In this document: piece after piece, positions 55,083-64,000 of the stretch | Position numbering within the stretch: position 1 is the first letter of the stretch | Layout of the letters: each line of letters opens with the position of its first letter | Translations under genes and position numbers: made by a program | From: Akebia trifoliata | Lineage: Eukaryota; Streptophyta; Magnoliopsida; Ranunculales; Lardizabalaceae | Assembly (NCBI GenBank): GCA_017979445.1 | Contig: CM030714.1 | Span: 10,181,069 to 10,245,068 of the forward strand | Direction of reading: 5' to 3' | DNA length: 64,000 nucleotides | The notes under the pieces: model-generated | Database searches by the model: none | What the model was told of the DNA's origin: nothing | The model's input: the letters and a program-made list of their open reading frames with translations, nothing else

Positions 55083-55683
55083 GAGGTGCTCACACCCTAT
55101 TTTCGTATCAAATCAAAAATCCTAAGAGAAGTAGGTCTAAAAGCCCCCTAGTCTCCCATAAACCCCAATTTTGGAGCCCCAACTCTTTACCTAATATCCC
55201 TCCTTCGATTTTAGCCTAAAGAACACCCAAAAGCCTTTTAAAAACATCCCAAAATTCGCAACAAGCTTGAAGAGTTTAGATCCAAAAATAAGGAGATACC
55301 TTACCTCGGAGATTCGAAATCAAATCCGGAGACAGAACGAAGCAAGGGAATACGGTACAATGAGCTATTTTTTGTCAGATCTGAGGGAACAAAATCCTTG
55401 CTATCGAAAATGTATGAAATTTTTTATTTTTATTTTTATCTAAGTTTTTAGCAATGTGATTTATTTGGGAAGTTAGTAGAGACCGGCTTTGGCCGGGCGG
55501 GGTTGGTGCCTAACACCTTCCAACCCCGTAACGTGATCCCCGGACTCTCTTTCTCTTTCGTAGATTAGTTTGTCTTTTTTAGAGTCAGTTTGGTTCCTAG
55601 ACCTTAACAACTAGGTGGCGACTCCCAAACCTCAAGGGTCAAAAGCGGATCCGCGCACCCCCGCGGATCGAGGGCGCTTTCAG

Positions 55684-55702
55684 TGGCGACTCCACTGGGG
55701 AC
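55684..55702 (+). other. Primer binding site of the Tat/Ogre-type element
   Basis: TGGCGACTCCACTGGGGAC follows the LTR end with one base between them, a PBS often seen in Tat/Ogre elements. I believe the primer is an Arg tRNA but could not check. Confidence 0.75.
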
Positions 55703-55930
55703 TATTGAGGATCAAACTTGAAAAACCCCAAGTATGGGAGCATTGTCAAGATGATCTAGTTTTTTTTATTATTTAGTTCGATTTATTTTATTTATTTTTT
55801 TCTGTTTATTTATTTTTGTGACTGGATTGTGGATGATTTTGTGTATTGCATTTTTTTCCCAATTAAGGATCACTTTTGATGACCCCTAAATAATGAAAGA
55901 TTCAAATTGACCTATGAAAATGATGGAATG

Positions 55931-56690
55931 ATGAAGGTTGGACAGAAATATTAAAACGTTTTTATAGAATATTCTAGTAAGAATTAAGTCTGGGAACCTA
56001 TTAATAAAACTTAGATCTTCTCGAGTAGATTAATTTAGAACCTGAGTTCACTCAATTTCGTTATCGGAAGCCTTAGATATCATCGATGCAAGTTCAATCT
56101 GTAAATCTGGAATTGTTGCTGAATGAAGGTTGGGACAGCAATGTTAAAACATTTTTATAGAATATTCTAGTAAGAATTAAGTTTGGACACCTATTAATAA
56201 AATGTAGATCTCATCGAGTAGATTAATTTAGAATCTGATTTCACTCAATTTCGTTATCGGAAGCCTTAGATATCATCGATGCATGTTCAATCTGTAAATT
56301 TGAAATTATTTCTAAATGAAGGTTGGGACAGCAATGTTAAAACGTTTTTACAGAATATTCTAATGAGAACTAAGTCTGGCCACCTATTAATAAAATGTGT
56401 ATCTCATCGAGTAGATTAATTTAGAATCTGAGTTCACTCAATTTCGTTATCGGAAGCCTTGGATATCATCGATACAAGTTCAATCTGTAAATCTGGAATT
56501 GTTTCTGAATGAAGGTTGGGACAGCAATGTTAAAACGTTTTTACAGAATATTTTAGTGAGAACTAAGTCTGGGCACCTATTAATAAAATGTAGATCTCAT
56601 CGAGTAAATTAATTTAGAACTTGAGTTCACTCGATTTCGTTATCGGGAGCCTTAGATATCATCGATGCAAGTTCAGATTGTATTTTCCTA
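55931..56690 (+). repeat. Tandem repeat, ~193 bp x 4, in the Tat leader
   Basis: The landmark ATGAAGGTTGG occurs at 55931, 56123, 56316 and 56509, spacing 192-193 bases. Each unit carries TAGAATATTCTAGTAAGAA-like, TCGAGTAGATTAATTTAGAA and TTATCGGAAGCCTTAGATAT stretches. The last unit loses similarity after about 56680. Unit length is close to a nucleosome repeat. Confidence 0.88.
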
Positions 56691-57042
56691 ATTCACAGAA
56701 AATCCGAATTTATCTAATGTTGGCACAATTAATGTTGCTGAGAGTGAGCTCATCTCAACCATTGTCATTCTATCATCAATGTAACATCTATTGGAATCTC
56801 GATTTATTTTGGATCACCCAAAAGTGATCATTGATTGGATCTTAAAAATTATAAAAATTATGCCTATTGCAATGTTTGTTTGATCAATTATTATATGCCA
56901 TGCTCATTAATTGATTTGCCATGATCTTGACAGATATATTTGTGATGTGTTTGCTTTCATCTTAATTTCGATGTGATGGGTTTTGTATTATTTTCTTGAT
57001 CAATATTCATTTGATATCCATATGTGATGACATAATCTAGCC

Positions 57043-59916
57043 TGTAACACCCCAGATTTTCAACTCATATCTCGAGGAAAGTAAATGGTGAGATTTGGAG
57101 GGAAATATCGAATGAAAGACTTAGAGCAAAATACTCGGATCTTGTTATGATTAATTTCGAGGAAAATCAACTTCGCCATTAGATTCAAAAGGATAAGAAT
57201 ATACACATTAGCCTGTAAGCAAGTTCAAATTCGAGTTCGGAGGAAAAAGTTATAGAATCCTCGAATTTCGTGTTAAGTGGGACCCAAAACAGTGGAATTT
57301 CGTTAGAGCGAGAATCGAAAAGATTTGATGACACCATTAGATCCGAATCGAAAAATTATTCGAAATGGTATATTCGTTTGTCGTTTTCCGAGTCCGAATA
57401 GTTAAGTTACGATCGAAACTAGGAATAAGGGGGAAATTACAAGTATGCCCTCAGCTTTATTATAAAAGAAATCTTATTTCTTTTATTTCATTTCATTTCT
57501 ATTCTTCTCCAAGGAAATCAAACGGCAGCCACTTCTTCACCCTAGGATTTCGACCCATTTCCGTCAAGTTTGTGTGCGAACGAAGCCGAGTTGAACCTCG
57601 ACGAAGAAGGCAAAGTTGTCGGCCACGACGAGGGCTACAACTTCACCACCTTTGGTTGTTCATTCTTGTGCCACCGACGAAACGCGATGAAATTTTATGC
57701 TGTCGGCAGGACCGTCGGTCCCACCGACATCTGCCGAAGACCAATCTGTCGGTTCCACCGACAGAATCCTGGTTCTGCCACCGACAGCACTGTTCTGAGT
57801 CAGAAACAGACTCTGACTCTTGGCCTGACTTCCTCACACCTTATACACTATTTCTCACCCTTTATTTCATTAAAAACATTTAAGTAAATGTCCTCTTTAA
57901 TTTTTACTTTCCATTTACTTTAAGTTCTTTAATGAAATTAAGGTTTTACCCCCCATTTCGGAACAATGGGAATGGTTTTAAGACCCAAATCTCAAAGGAT
58001 CAAAATCCGATTTTTGGTTTCAAGAACAAAACGTAATTTTCGACGTTTTCGGCAAGTTTTCAAAATGAAATAACTTTCGCGTTTCTTTGAATTAGATTAC
58101 AAAAACTATATGGTGTCGAATCTCATGATCGAGACTTTCATTTCGAAAAATCCGTTTTCAATTTCGAGAACTTTGAAAAATTGAGTTTCTGACACTTAGT
58201 CAAATTTTCACCAGCTTTATCTATTTTTAACAGCTTTGATCCCGAGCATCGCTGGGACCTTGTTTTTGAATAAACTTTGATGAATTTCAATGGAAAGACC
58301 AAAAGAATGACTTTGGAAGATTGAAAATAAATGGTTGATTTGAAAGGATGAAAAATGAGAATGTTGAGAGAATGGGAAAAGGGAATGAACGGTAAAATGT
58401 CAGAATCACGCCCGAGGGGTGATGTCTACATTTTACATTGTATGTTGTGTGTAGGTTGGTGAAAGGATATCCAGGTTATTAATGAAAGGGTTGCATGTTT
58501 ATTTCCGATTATGTTAGCGCTTGCGCTGAGTACTGTTATTTATTTTAGGCCGATTGGCCACGGTTGCATGGTAGGAACTGGATATCCATTCTCAACCCTG
58601 TTCTGTTAATTTCTCTTTTGTTTTAAATGAAAAATCATATATGTACGTAGCTATTTTGTGAGCTGTTAAAGGGTTTGTGAATGCCTGAAGGGATAGTGTG
58701 TCACATCATCCGGAGGGGTACACTATCCTGGGATGTACGGTAGGGACCACCAAACTCATACGTGGTATGGGACGCGTATGAGAGTGGAGTCACAACTGGA
58801 ATCCGGGTCCATTCCTTTCTTATCTTTACCAGTGAACGTGTTTTGTAAAGGTGGTCGTATACGAGTGGAGTGTCATTTGGGAATCACATGCACGCCTGAT
58901 AGGCATAGACGAAGATGATTAGTCAGTGATCACTAACAATCTAGTAGTAGTCGAACGTTCTGACACATCGAAAAGAGACCCATTGCTTACGGTCACGTCA
59001 AACGGCCAGCCTGAGCCGGATAAATGGTTCCATAAGCGTGGTAGACACGACCAGCCACAAAATCAGGAACTACGATGTTATTGGGGAATATCATGTCCTG
59101 ACTGGGAGCGATCCAGTCGTGATCCCAACTCTTTAATTCCAATACTCCACCACTTGTATTATGTATCTGTTGTTATATTTCGAATTATAAACTGAAAAGC
59201 ATGTCTATCGTTTTAATGTTGTCAACGGTATTTGCATAGAATGGAAAATGTATAGTGAGTATGGATGATTGATGCCATATGTAATCTTTAAACTGTTTAG
59301 TTGCTCATCCCTGGCTATATGTACCAGTTGATCGTATTTTATTCAGTAAAACCTTGCATGTATTAAAATGTCCAGTATGTTTTATTCGATCATGTTTAGG
59401 GAGGGTTATTAGTAGGAATTGGCTGTGGACTTACTGGGTAACCATTGTTACTCACCCTTTCCTTCCTATTTTTTTTAGTTTTAGCACTTGCAGCTACCGA
59501 GACAGGCGTAGAGTAAGTATTTGAGGAGTATCTGGTCGGTCAGATCGACGATCAGAGTTTATTGCCTGGTGAGCACTAGGGCTACATCCGTTAGCGTTGT
59601 CAGTTTCATCCAGGATGTATGTAGTTTTTGGATTGAGAGTTTAGGCCCATATTAGAGTGAGAGTATTTTGTAAGCCTGTATATGGTTAAATCTTCTGCAC
59701 TCTGATCTACTTACATGTTAGATGTAATTAGTCTTCCGCTGTTAATTTCCTGTATCTACATTTTATATACAGGTTTTGTTATAGATTGGTTTATCAGGTT
59801 TGTGTTCCGTGAAACGCTGACATAAACAGAGGAGATCATGCTGAAATTTCGAGGTGCCACCTAGTACCTTGAGGTTTGGCATTGGGATTTGTGTTAGTGT
59901 TTGGCGGGGCGTCACA
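57043..59916 (+). mobile_element. Large solo LTR, 2874 bp, nested in the Tat leader
   Basis: Starts TGTAACACCCC and ends GGGGCGTCACA, an inverted pair typical of large plant gypsy LTRs (Tekay/Del-like by style). A perfect 5-bp duplication TAGCC flanks it at 57038-57042 and 59917-59921. A TATAAAAG box is at 57461-57468. No coding region is present: frames at 57365-57887 have no recognisable domain. It formed by recombination between the LTRs of an element that had inserted in the Tat leader. Confidence 0.88.
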
Positions 59917-59921
59917 TAGCC

Positions 59922-61128
59922 CATGGGCCCATGTGTTTGAAAAAGGCCCCGAACACACCCCACCCTGTTTTGCACACACCACATGCACGTTTACTGTTTT
60001 GCATACTTACACATCCTATATAGCCAACGTGGCACTAGTGCGTGGCCCGATCTCTTCGGAGATGCGACGTCATTCATGAAAACCACAACTTCAGTCACGT
60101 ACCTTAGGGTATATCAAACTGGGGCATCAATACTGTCTGATCAGGTGATTCTGAGATATGTATTGATGCACCCAGGCTGGAGCGACCTAAGCCTTTGACC
60201 TATTGTGAGCCACACAGTCACATGTCCCGATTGCCAACGTAGTACTAGTACGTGGTCGGTCCCCTCGGTGGATGCCAAGCCATTTATGAAAGCTACAACT
60301 CTTGACTCGTACCCATAGGTATGTAAAAGATAATCTAAGTATATCAATTGCACTTCTTGGTCAAAATCGGTGCCTAAGCAAGATCTTGCCCCGCTGTACC
60401 CTACTGTACGAGGGGGATAGACTACGTCTATTCTAGACGAGAGGTATTTAAGTGGTCCCTTGCTCAGCATTGTGCGCCGCCTCTCAACTGGAGATCAAAC
60501 TGGCTGTTTTTGACTTCAGAGAAGTGAGTTGAGATTTTAGATTATCACCTATACGGTATATCAAACCAAGTCACCACGTATCGAGAGGTATATAGGGGTG
60601 CTTGGGCAAGGGTGGCCAGATAAATTGCATTGCATGTAGTAAACCTAGAGTCTAGAAGCTTTCCTATAGGTCACGACCTGAACTGACTATGGGTGTTCCC
60701 GGGTTGTTTTATTCAATCCAGCCAACAGGTAAGTGGGCGGACCGATCCAGAATAATCAAATAAAACCTGCAATATCGGTTCGACCAAATCAGTGGAATGT
60801 ACCGATCAATTTGAACCAATTAAACCAGTTGGCCAAATTGACAAATGGATCAACTGATCAATTCCAAATCAGTTTGACTAATTGGTTTCATTTTTAAAGA
60901 TCCAGATCACTTTGTATAGAAAGACTCAATCTTAGGATCAAATTAATTTGTCTGATCAAAGGTTCAATCCCGATCAGGGGTAAACCCGTGTCTAACTTTT
61001 TCTCACTTTCTTGGTCATCATAGACTTATAGTGCATTTGAATTCGATATTTTCCATCGGATTTGGGCTATTCTATATTGAAACTTTAATCATGTGGTTAA
61101 GAGTCAAATCTTTAGAGTCAATGGTTAA
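59922..61128 (+). other. Remaining Tat leader with internal duplication and shared block
   Basis: Two copies of a ~110-base segment (about 60010-60115 and 60230-60330) carry CCAACGT(G/A)..ACTAGT(G/A)CGTGG and TCATGAAA/TTATGAAA with ACAACT..CACGTACC/CTCGTACCC. Right after, 60340-60540 is homologous to the Athila leader at 45310-45505. No supported frame until gag. Confidence 0.6.
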
Positions 61129-61272
61129 CCTTGGTTTACTTCCAATCAGGTAATAATTGGTCCCAAAAGTTCTAAACCTCCATCTGTACCACTTTGGGTC
61201 CGTGAAAAAAGTCGTCTTTCTAGAGTACCATTGTCAAGTAGTCAGTCTTTGCTACAAGAAGAAACGAGTACC

Positions 61273-62763
61273 ATGGATGAAGCTGCACTCCGTCATATTT
61301 TAGAATCTTTTCAAGCACATATTATTACTTCTGTCCAAACACAAATTGAATCTTTGAAAATTGAAAAGGGAAAAGATAAAGCTATAGAACCTCAGGATGT
61401 GTTTGACCTCGTTGAGAATCAAGAAGATGATCAGTTACACGTCGACCCTGTCCTAGCTCATCGAATAACTCAGGTTGAAACTGCTTTGAAAAATATTAAA
61501 GACCCCGATGATCTTACTCTTGGATTAGGGGCAATGACCTTGTTTCCCACGGTCCGTCTACCAGAGAAGTTCACAATGCCAGATATGGAGAAATTTGATG
61601 GTATTGGATGCCCTAGGACTCATTTAAAAGTTTATGTCGGCATAATGCAATCTCAGGGTCTGAGTGAAGAACAGATGGCTCAACTTTTTCAAAGAACCCT
61701 TACAGGACCTGTCCTACGCTGGTTAATGTCATTGGACTCATCTCGGGTAAGAACGTGGCATGAATTGATAAAGGAGTTTATTGGTCGGTATTCATTTAAC
61801 ACGGATATTGAACTCACAAGAAGAGACCTAGAAACTACTAAACAAAAACCCGGGGAAACTTTCACTGAGTTCATTGTTCGATGGAGAGCTAAAGCCGTTC
61901 AATTGTGGGACCGACCTCAAGAGAAGGAACAAGTCAAGATTATCCTTAGGAATCTCACTCCAAATTATGCCAAGTACTTGATGCCTCAGTATCTTCCCAC
62001 TTTTCAATCCCTCATTGAGGCTGGAAATCAAGTTGAGGATGCATATTCTTCGGGACTTTTTGGTAACTCGTCTGAGTCAAAACCCAAACATTTCAAACCT
62101 AATGTCAATTCCTTACAAGTGGCCAACACCTCATTCGCACTATCTCCTCAAGCTACTCAGCCTTCACAAACTAAGCCTAGGAGACAGTTTGCCAATCTTG
62201 GAATGTCCCTTAGTGTTGCTTATCAAAAATTGATGAAAAGGGGATTGTTGACGCCTTTACAACCTAAGCATTTGCCTAATCCTCTTCCTCCAAACATGGA
62301 TAATGGGCAATTCTGTGAATTCCATCAGATGCCTGGTCATGTTCTTGACATGTGTATTACTCTCCGACATGCTATCCAAGACCTTATTGAGCAAGGAAAA
62401 GTCACCAGACCCACTCCTACTACTCCCAATGTTAAGACTAACCCTTTGCCTACTTTTCAAAATCAACCCCCTCCTACTCTAAACCTAATATCAATATCCA
62501 AACATGAATCAGTTGACCCAGTTTCCTTCATTCACCCAATCGGTCTTAACAGTGCATTCGCTCCATGCCAGAATGAACTCAACTACCCTAAGGCAGTAGC
62601 AAAACTGAAGAACAGAGAAATTATTAAAGCAACGGGTTGTCCCCCATCTGACAGATTTGAATCAGAATATGAAGAGATAGTAAAAGCAGGCAAGTTCAAG
62701 TCATCCATCGAAGATAATCGAAGTGGCATAGACTCTAGAATTGTGTCCCTCCATTCAGAATAA
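61273..62763 (+). CDS. Tat/Ogre-type Gag, 496 codons from the first ATG
   Basis: Open frame extending upstream to 61129; the first ATG, at 61273, lies in a good plant context (ACCATGG), so I start there. The capsid-like block has FDGIGCPRTHLKVY (about 61600-61640), LFQRTLTGPVLRWLMSLD and RRDLETTKQKPGETFTEF (about 61810-61870), all hallmarks of Tat/Ogre Gag. A CX2-HX-type region CEFHQMPGHVLDMC (about 62315-62355) is the atypical zinc-binding motif found in this clade. Gag forms the particle that packages the element RNA. No stop or frameshift interrupts it, unlike the older Athila element around it. Protease and RT are not seen in the following 1.2 kb. Confidence 0.85.
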   Translation: MDEAALRHILESFQAHIITSVQTQIESLKIEKGKDKAIEPQDVFDLVENQEDDQLHVDPVLAHRITQVETALKNIKDPDDLTLGLGAMTLFPTVRLPEKFTMPDMEKFDGIGCPRTHLKVYVGIMQSQGLSEEQMAQLFQRTLTGPVLRWLMSLDSSRVRTWHELIKEFIGRYSFNTDIELTRRDLETTKQKPGETFTEFIVRWRAKAVQLWDRPQEKEQVKIILRNLTPNYAKYLMPQYLPTFQSLIEAGNQVEDAYSSGLFGNSSESKPKHFKPNVNSLQVANTSFALSPQATQPSQTKPRRQFANLGMSLSVAYQKLMKRGLLTPLQPKHLPNPLPPNMDNGQFCEFHQMPGHVLDMCITLRHAIQDLIEQGKVTRPTPTTPNVKTNPLPTFQNQPPPTLNLISISKHESVDPVSFIHPIGLNSAFAPCQNELNYPKAVAKLKNREIIKATGCPPSDRFESEYEEIVKAGKFKSSIEDNRSGIDSRIVSLHSE

Positions 62764-64000
62764 TGTCGTCTTTTAAGTCTTTTTAGTTTCTTTTAGCTTT
62801 AGTTGCGTCAGTCTTTGAATTCAGTTCTTCATTTTTATTTTTGGGTTTTAGTAAGGTTTGTCAGTCTATGTTCTTTTCAATTCCAATAAATAAAGAAGCT
62901 TTTGATTATCATGTGTGCAATAATGATGTGAATATAAAATCTAACATGAGAAATGATTTAAAGCTCACTAACCAAATTTGATAAATATTGGAATTAAAGA
63001 GTATACTCAAGAAGTGCAAATTGGTAATACGTTATCCTCAGGAGAACATGAGAGAATAGCAAACTTACCTGAGAAATTCAAACAATGTTCTTGCATGGTC
63101 TCATAAAGATATATGGATGAATTACACAAAAACATAGATCAAGTCAAGAGTGATTTCAAAGTCAAAGATTATCGGTAAAAGATGATATAGCTGAAAGCAT
63201 CAACAAAGATGCTAAGACTTACAAGTGGATCTACCATGTTTCTCACTCAAAAGAAGAGAGTTCTCTTTCACAAAAGAATAAAAGATTTTCTTGAAGTTCT
63301 AGAAGAGTTGAATAATCAGAAAACTCGATCATACTCGATTTCACAGAAGAAGACTAAAGAATATTCATTCTTCAAAAGGAAACCTTACTCGACAGAACAA
63401 TCCAAATATCGAATTCCTGAAATTTTGACCAAGTCAAGCAGCATTCACCAAAGGATGCCTTCTTTAGTCGAACAATTATCCTATCTTACCAAAAAAGAAA
63501 AAAAAACCTTCTTTAGCCCCTCGCAGCCTTTTAAAAGAAAAATAAAATAGCATCTTCTTTCTAAACCATACCGACCAACCTTGGGAGGGAATCTTAGTAT
63601 GAACTACGTTTTGACCTGATCCCAAAAGAAAAAATAAATATATTTGGGGTACATAGGCAACCTGAGAAGTTACTTCAGGCCCGGTCATGAAAAAAAATAT
63701 ATTCTCTTAAGGAAAGTATCATCCAAAAGGAAAATCCCCTATTAAAAGGTTCAAAAGAAGATAATGTCAAACTAGGGGCATTAGCAAAAAAAAAGAAAAA
63801 GAATGCCAAACTAGGGGCATAAAAAAAAAGAGTCAAAAGAATTTACAGAAAATAATGACAAAAAAAGAGAATATTAGACTAGGGGCATTTTGGGAAGTTG
63901 AGCCTTTTACCCTTTCTTTCTAAACCATATCCTAAGCTTACCTATTAAGTCCTCCTGAATGTTAATTGATTCGGTTAAGGTGCAAGGAACTAAGAAGTCG
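62764..64000 (+). other. Downstream of Tat gag: noncoding, with short repeats
   Basis: No protease or RT frame follows gag. The stretch has a GAACTACGTTTTGACCTGAT motif at 63601, with GGTACATAGGCAACC about 30 bases on, a pair seen in untranslated parts of Tat/Ogre elements, and three spaced copies of AAACTAGGGGCAT (about 63768, 63808, 63876). The frame at 63209-63550 is lysine-rich with no recognisable domain. It could be an Ogre-type intron or the tail of a gag-only element. Confidence 0.55.

Larger units (their letters stand above)
53960..55682 (+). repeat. 5' LTR of the Tat/Ogre-type element, 1723 bp
   Basis: Starts TGTAGACACCCC, a common Tat/Ogre LTR start, and ends GCTTTCA just before the PBS. 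U3 has five tandem units of 32-35 bases (54743-54910). A TATAAATA promoter box is at 55075-55082. Near the end is TTGGTGCCTAACACCTTCC, shared with the minus-strand LTR at 700-2483. Confidence 0.85.
53960..64000 (+). mobile_element. Tat/Ogre-type Ty3/gypsy element, 5' part
   Basis: LTR 53960-55682, PBS 55684-55702, 193-bp tandem repeats, a leader of several kb, and gag (to 62763). The protease-RT region is not in view, and the right window edge falls inside the element. It is inserted in the 3' UTR of the Athila-type element and is itself split by a solo LTR (57043-59916). Five bases before the LTR are AATAT, which should recur after its missing 3' LTR. Confidence 0.82.

Noticed and set aside
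57365..57887. Open frames of up to 172 codons in both plus frames
   Set aside because: They lie in the U3/R region of the solo LTR, overlap each other in different frames and are Arg/Ser-rich with no domain.
1..64000. CRISPR arrays, tRNA or rRNA genes, bacterial-type operons, origins
   Set aside because: None seen. The tandem repeats (193 bp and 34 bp units) lack spacers, and tRNA-like boxes found are those of SINEs.

Overview
The window reads as AT-rich intergenic DNA of a eudicot plant nuclear genome. The signs are a plant-type single-exon AAA-ATPase, a six-exon nuclear gene for a plastid rhodanese, and a dense, nested set of plant transposable elements (Ty3/gypsy of the chromovirus, Athila and Tat types, copia LTRs, RTE-type LINEs, tRNA-derived SINEs, hAT and Harbinger-like non-autonomous elements, many palindromic MITEs). 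I cannot name the species. No bacterial-type operon, CRISPR array, tRNA or rRNA gene was seen.

Two host genes look intact. A BCS1-like membrane AAA-ATPase of the Arabidopsis At2g46620 type lies at 22452-23927 (+). A chloroplast rhodanese-like gene of the STR9 type lies at 37569-40363 (-); I rebuilt its six exons from GT..AG junctions that keep the reading frame throughout. Its introns have taken in a LINE 3' end and a copia LTR-like insertion.

Layout. 1-12000: decayed Tat-like and copia LTR pieces, an old direct segmental duplication (1-520 and 3322-3575 recur in the same order at 8935-9810 and 11668-11905), a 1.28-kb hAT-like element with a near-perfect 8-bp target duplication, an RTE LINE remnant, a SINE and several MITEs. 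12000-22400: mostly MITEs and decayed repeats. 22450-24200: the AAA-ATPase. 24450-28970: SINE, 1.05-kb Harbinger-like element with a nested foldback, long-TIR foldback. 29079-34284: a complete but broken chromovirus (413/373-bp LTRs, TSD CATTT) that landed in the middle of a palindromic MITE. 34400-37500: CACTA-like and LINE remnants, a SINE and a copia solo LTR (TSD CTGCC). 37569-40363: rhodanese gene. 41550-43000: two MITEs. 43100-53959: an Athila-type element whose coding region is riddled with stops and which is cut off by the next element. 53960-64000: the 5' part of a Tat/Ogre-type element (LTR, PBS, 193-bp tandem repeats, long leader, gag), itself interrupted by a 2.87-kb solo LTR (TSD TAGCC). 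The right edge of the window falls inside this Tat element.

Nothing here amounts to a new biological system. The points most worth a second look are: a ~190-bp block shared by the leaders of the Athila-type and Tat-type elements, with a possible conserved stem-loop; the three-level nest at 43-64 kb; the stop-codon spectrum that points to C-to-T decay; the retrotransposon sitting exactly in a MITE loop; and several palindromic MITE families that recur across the window.
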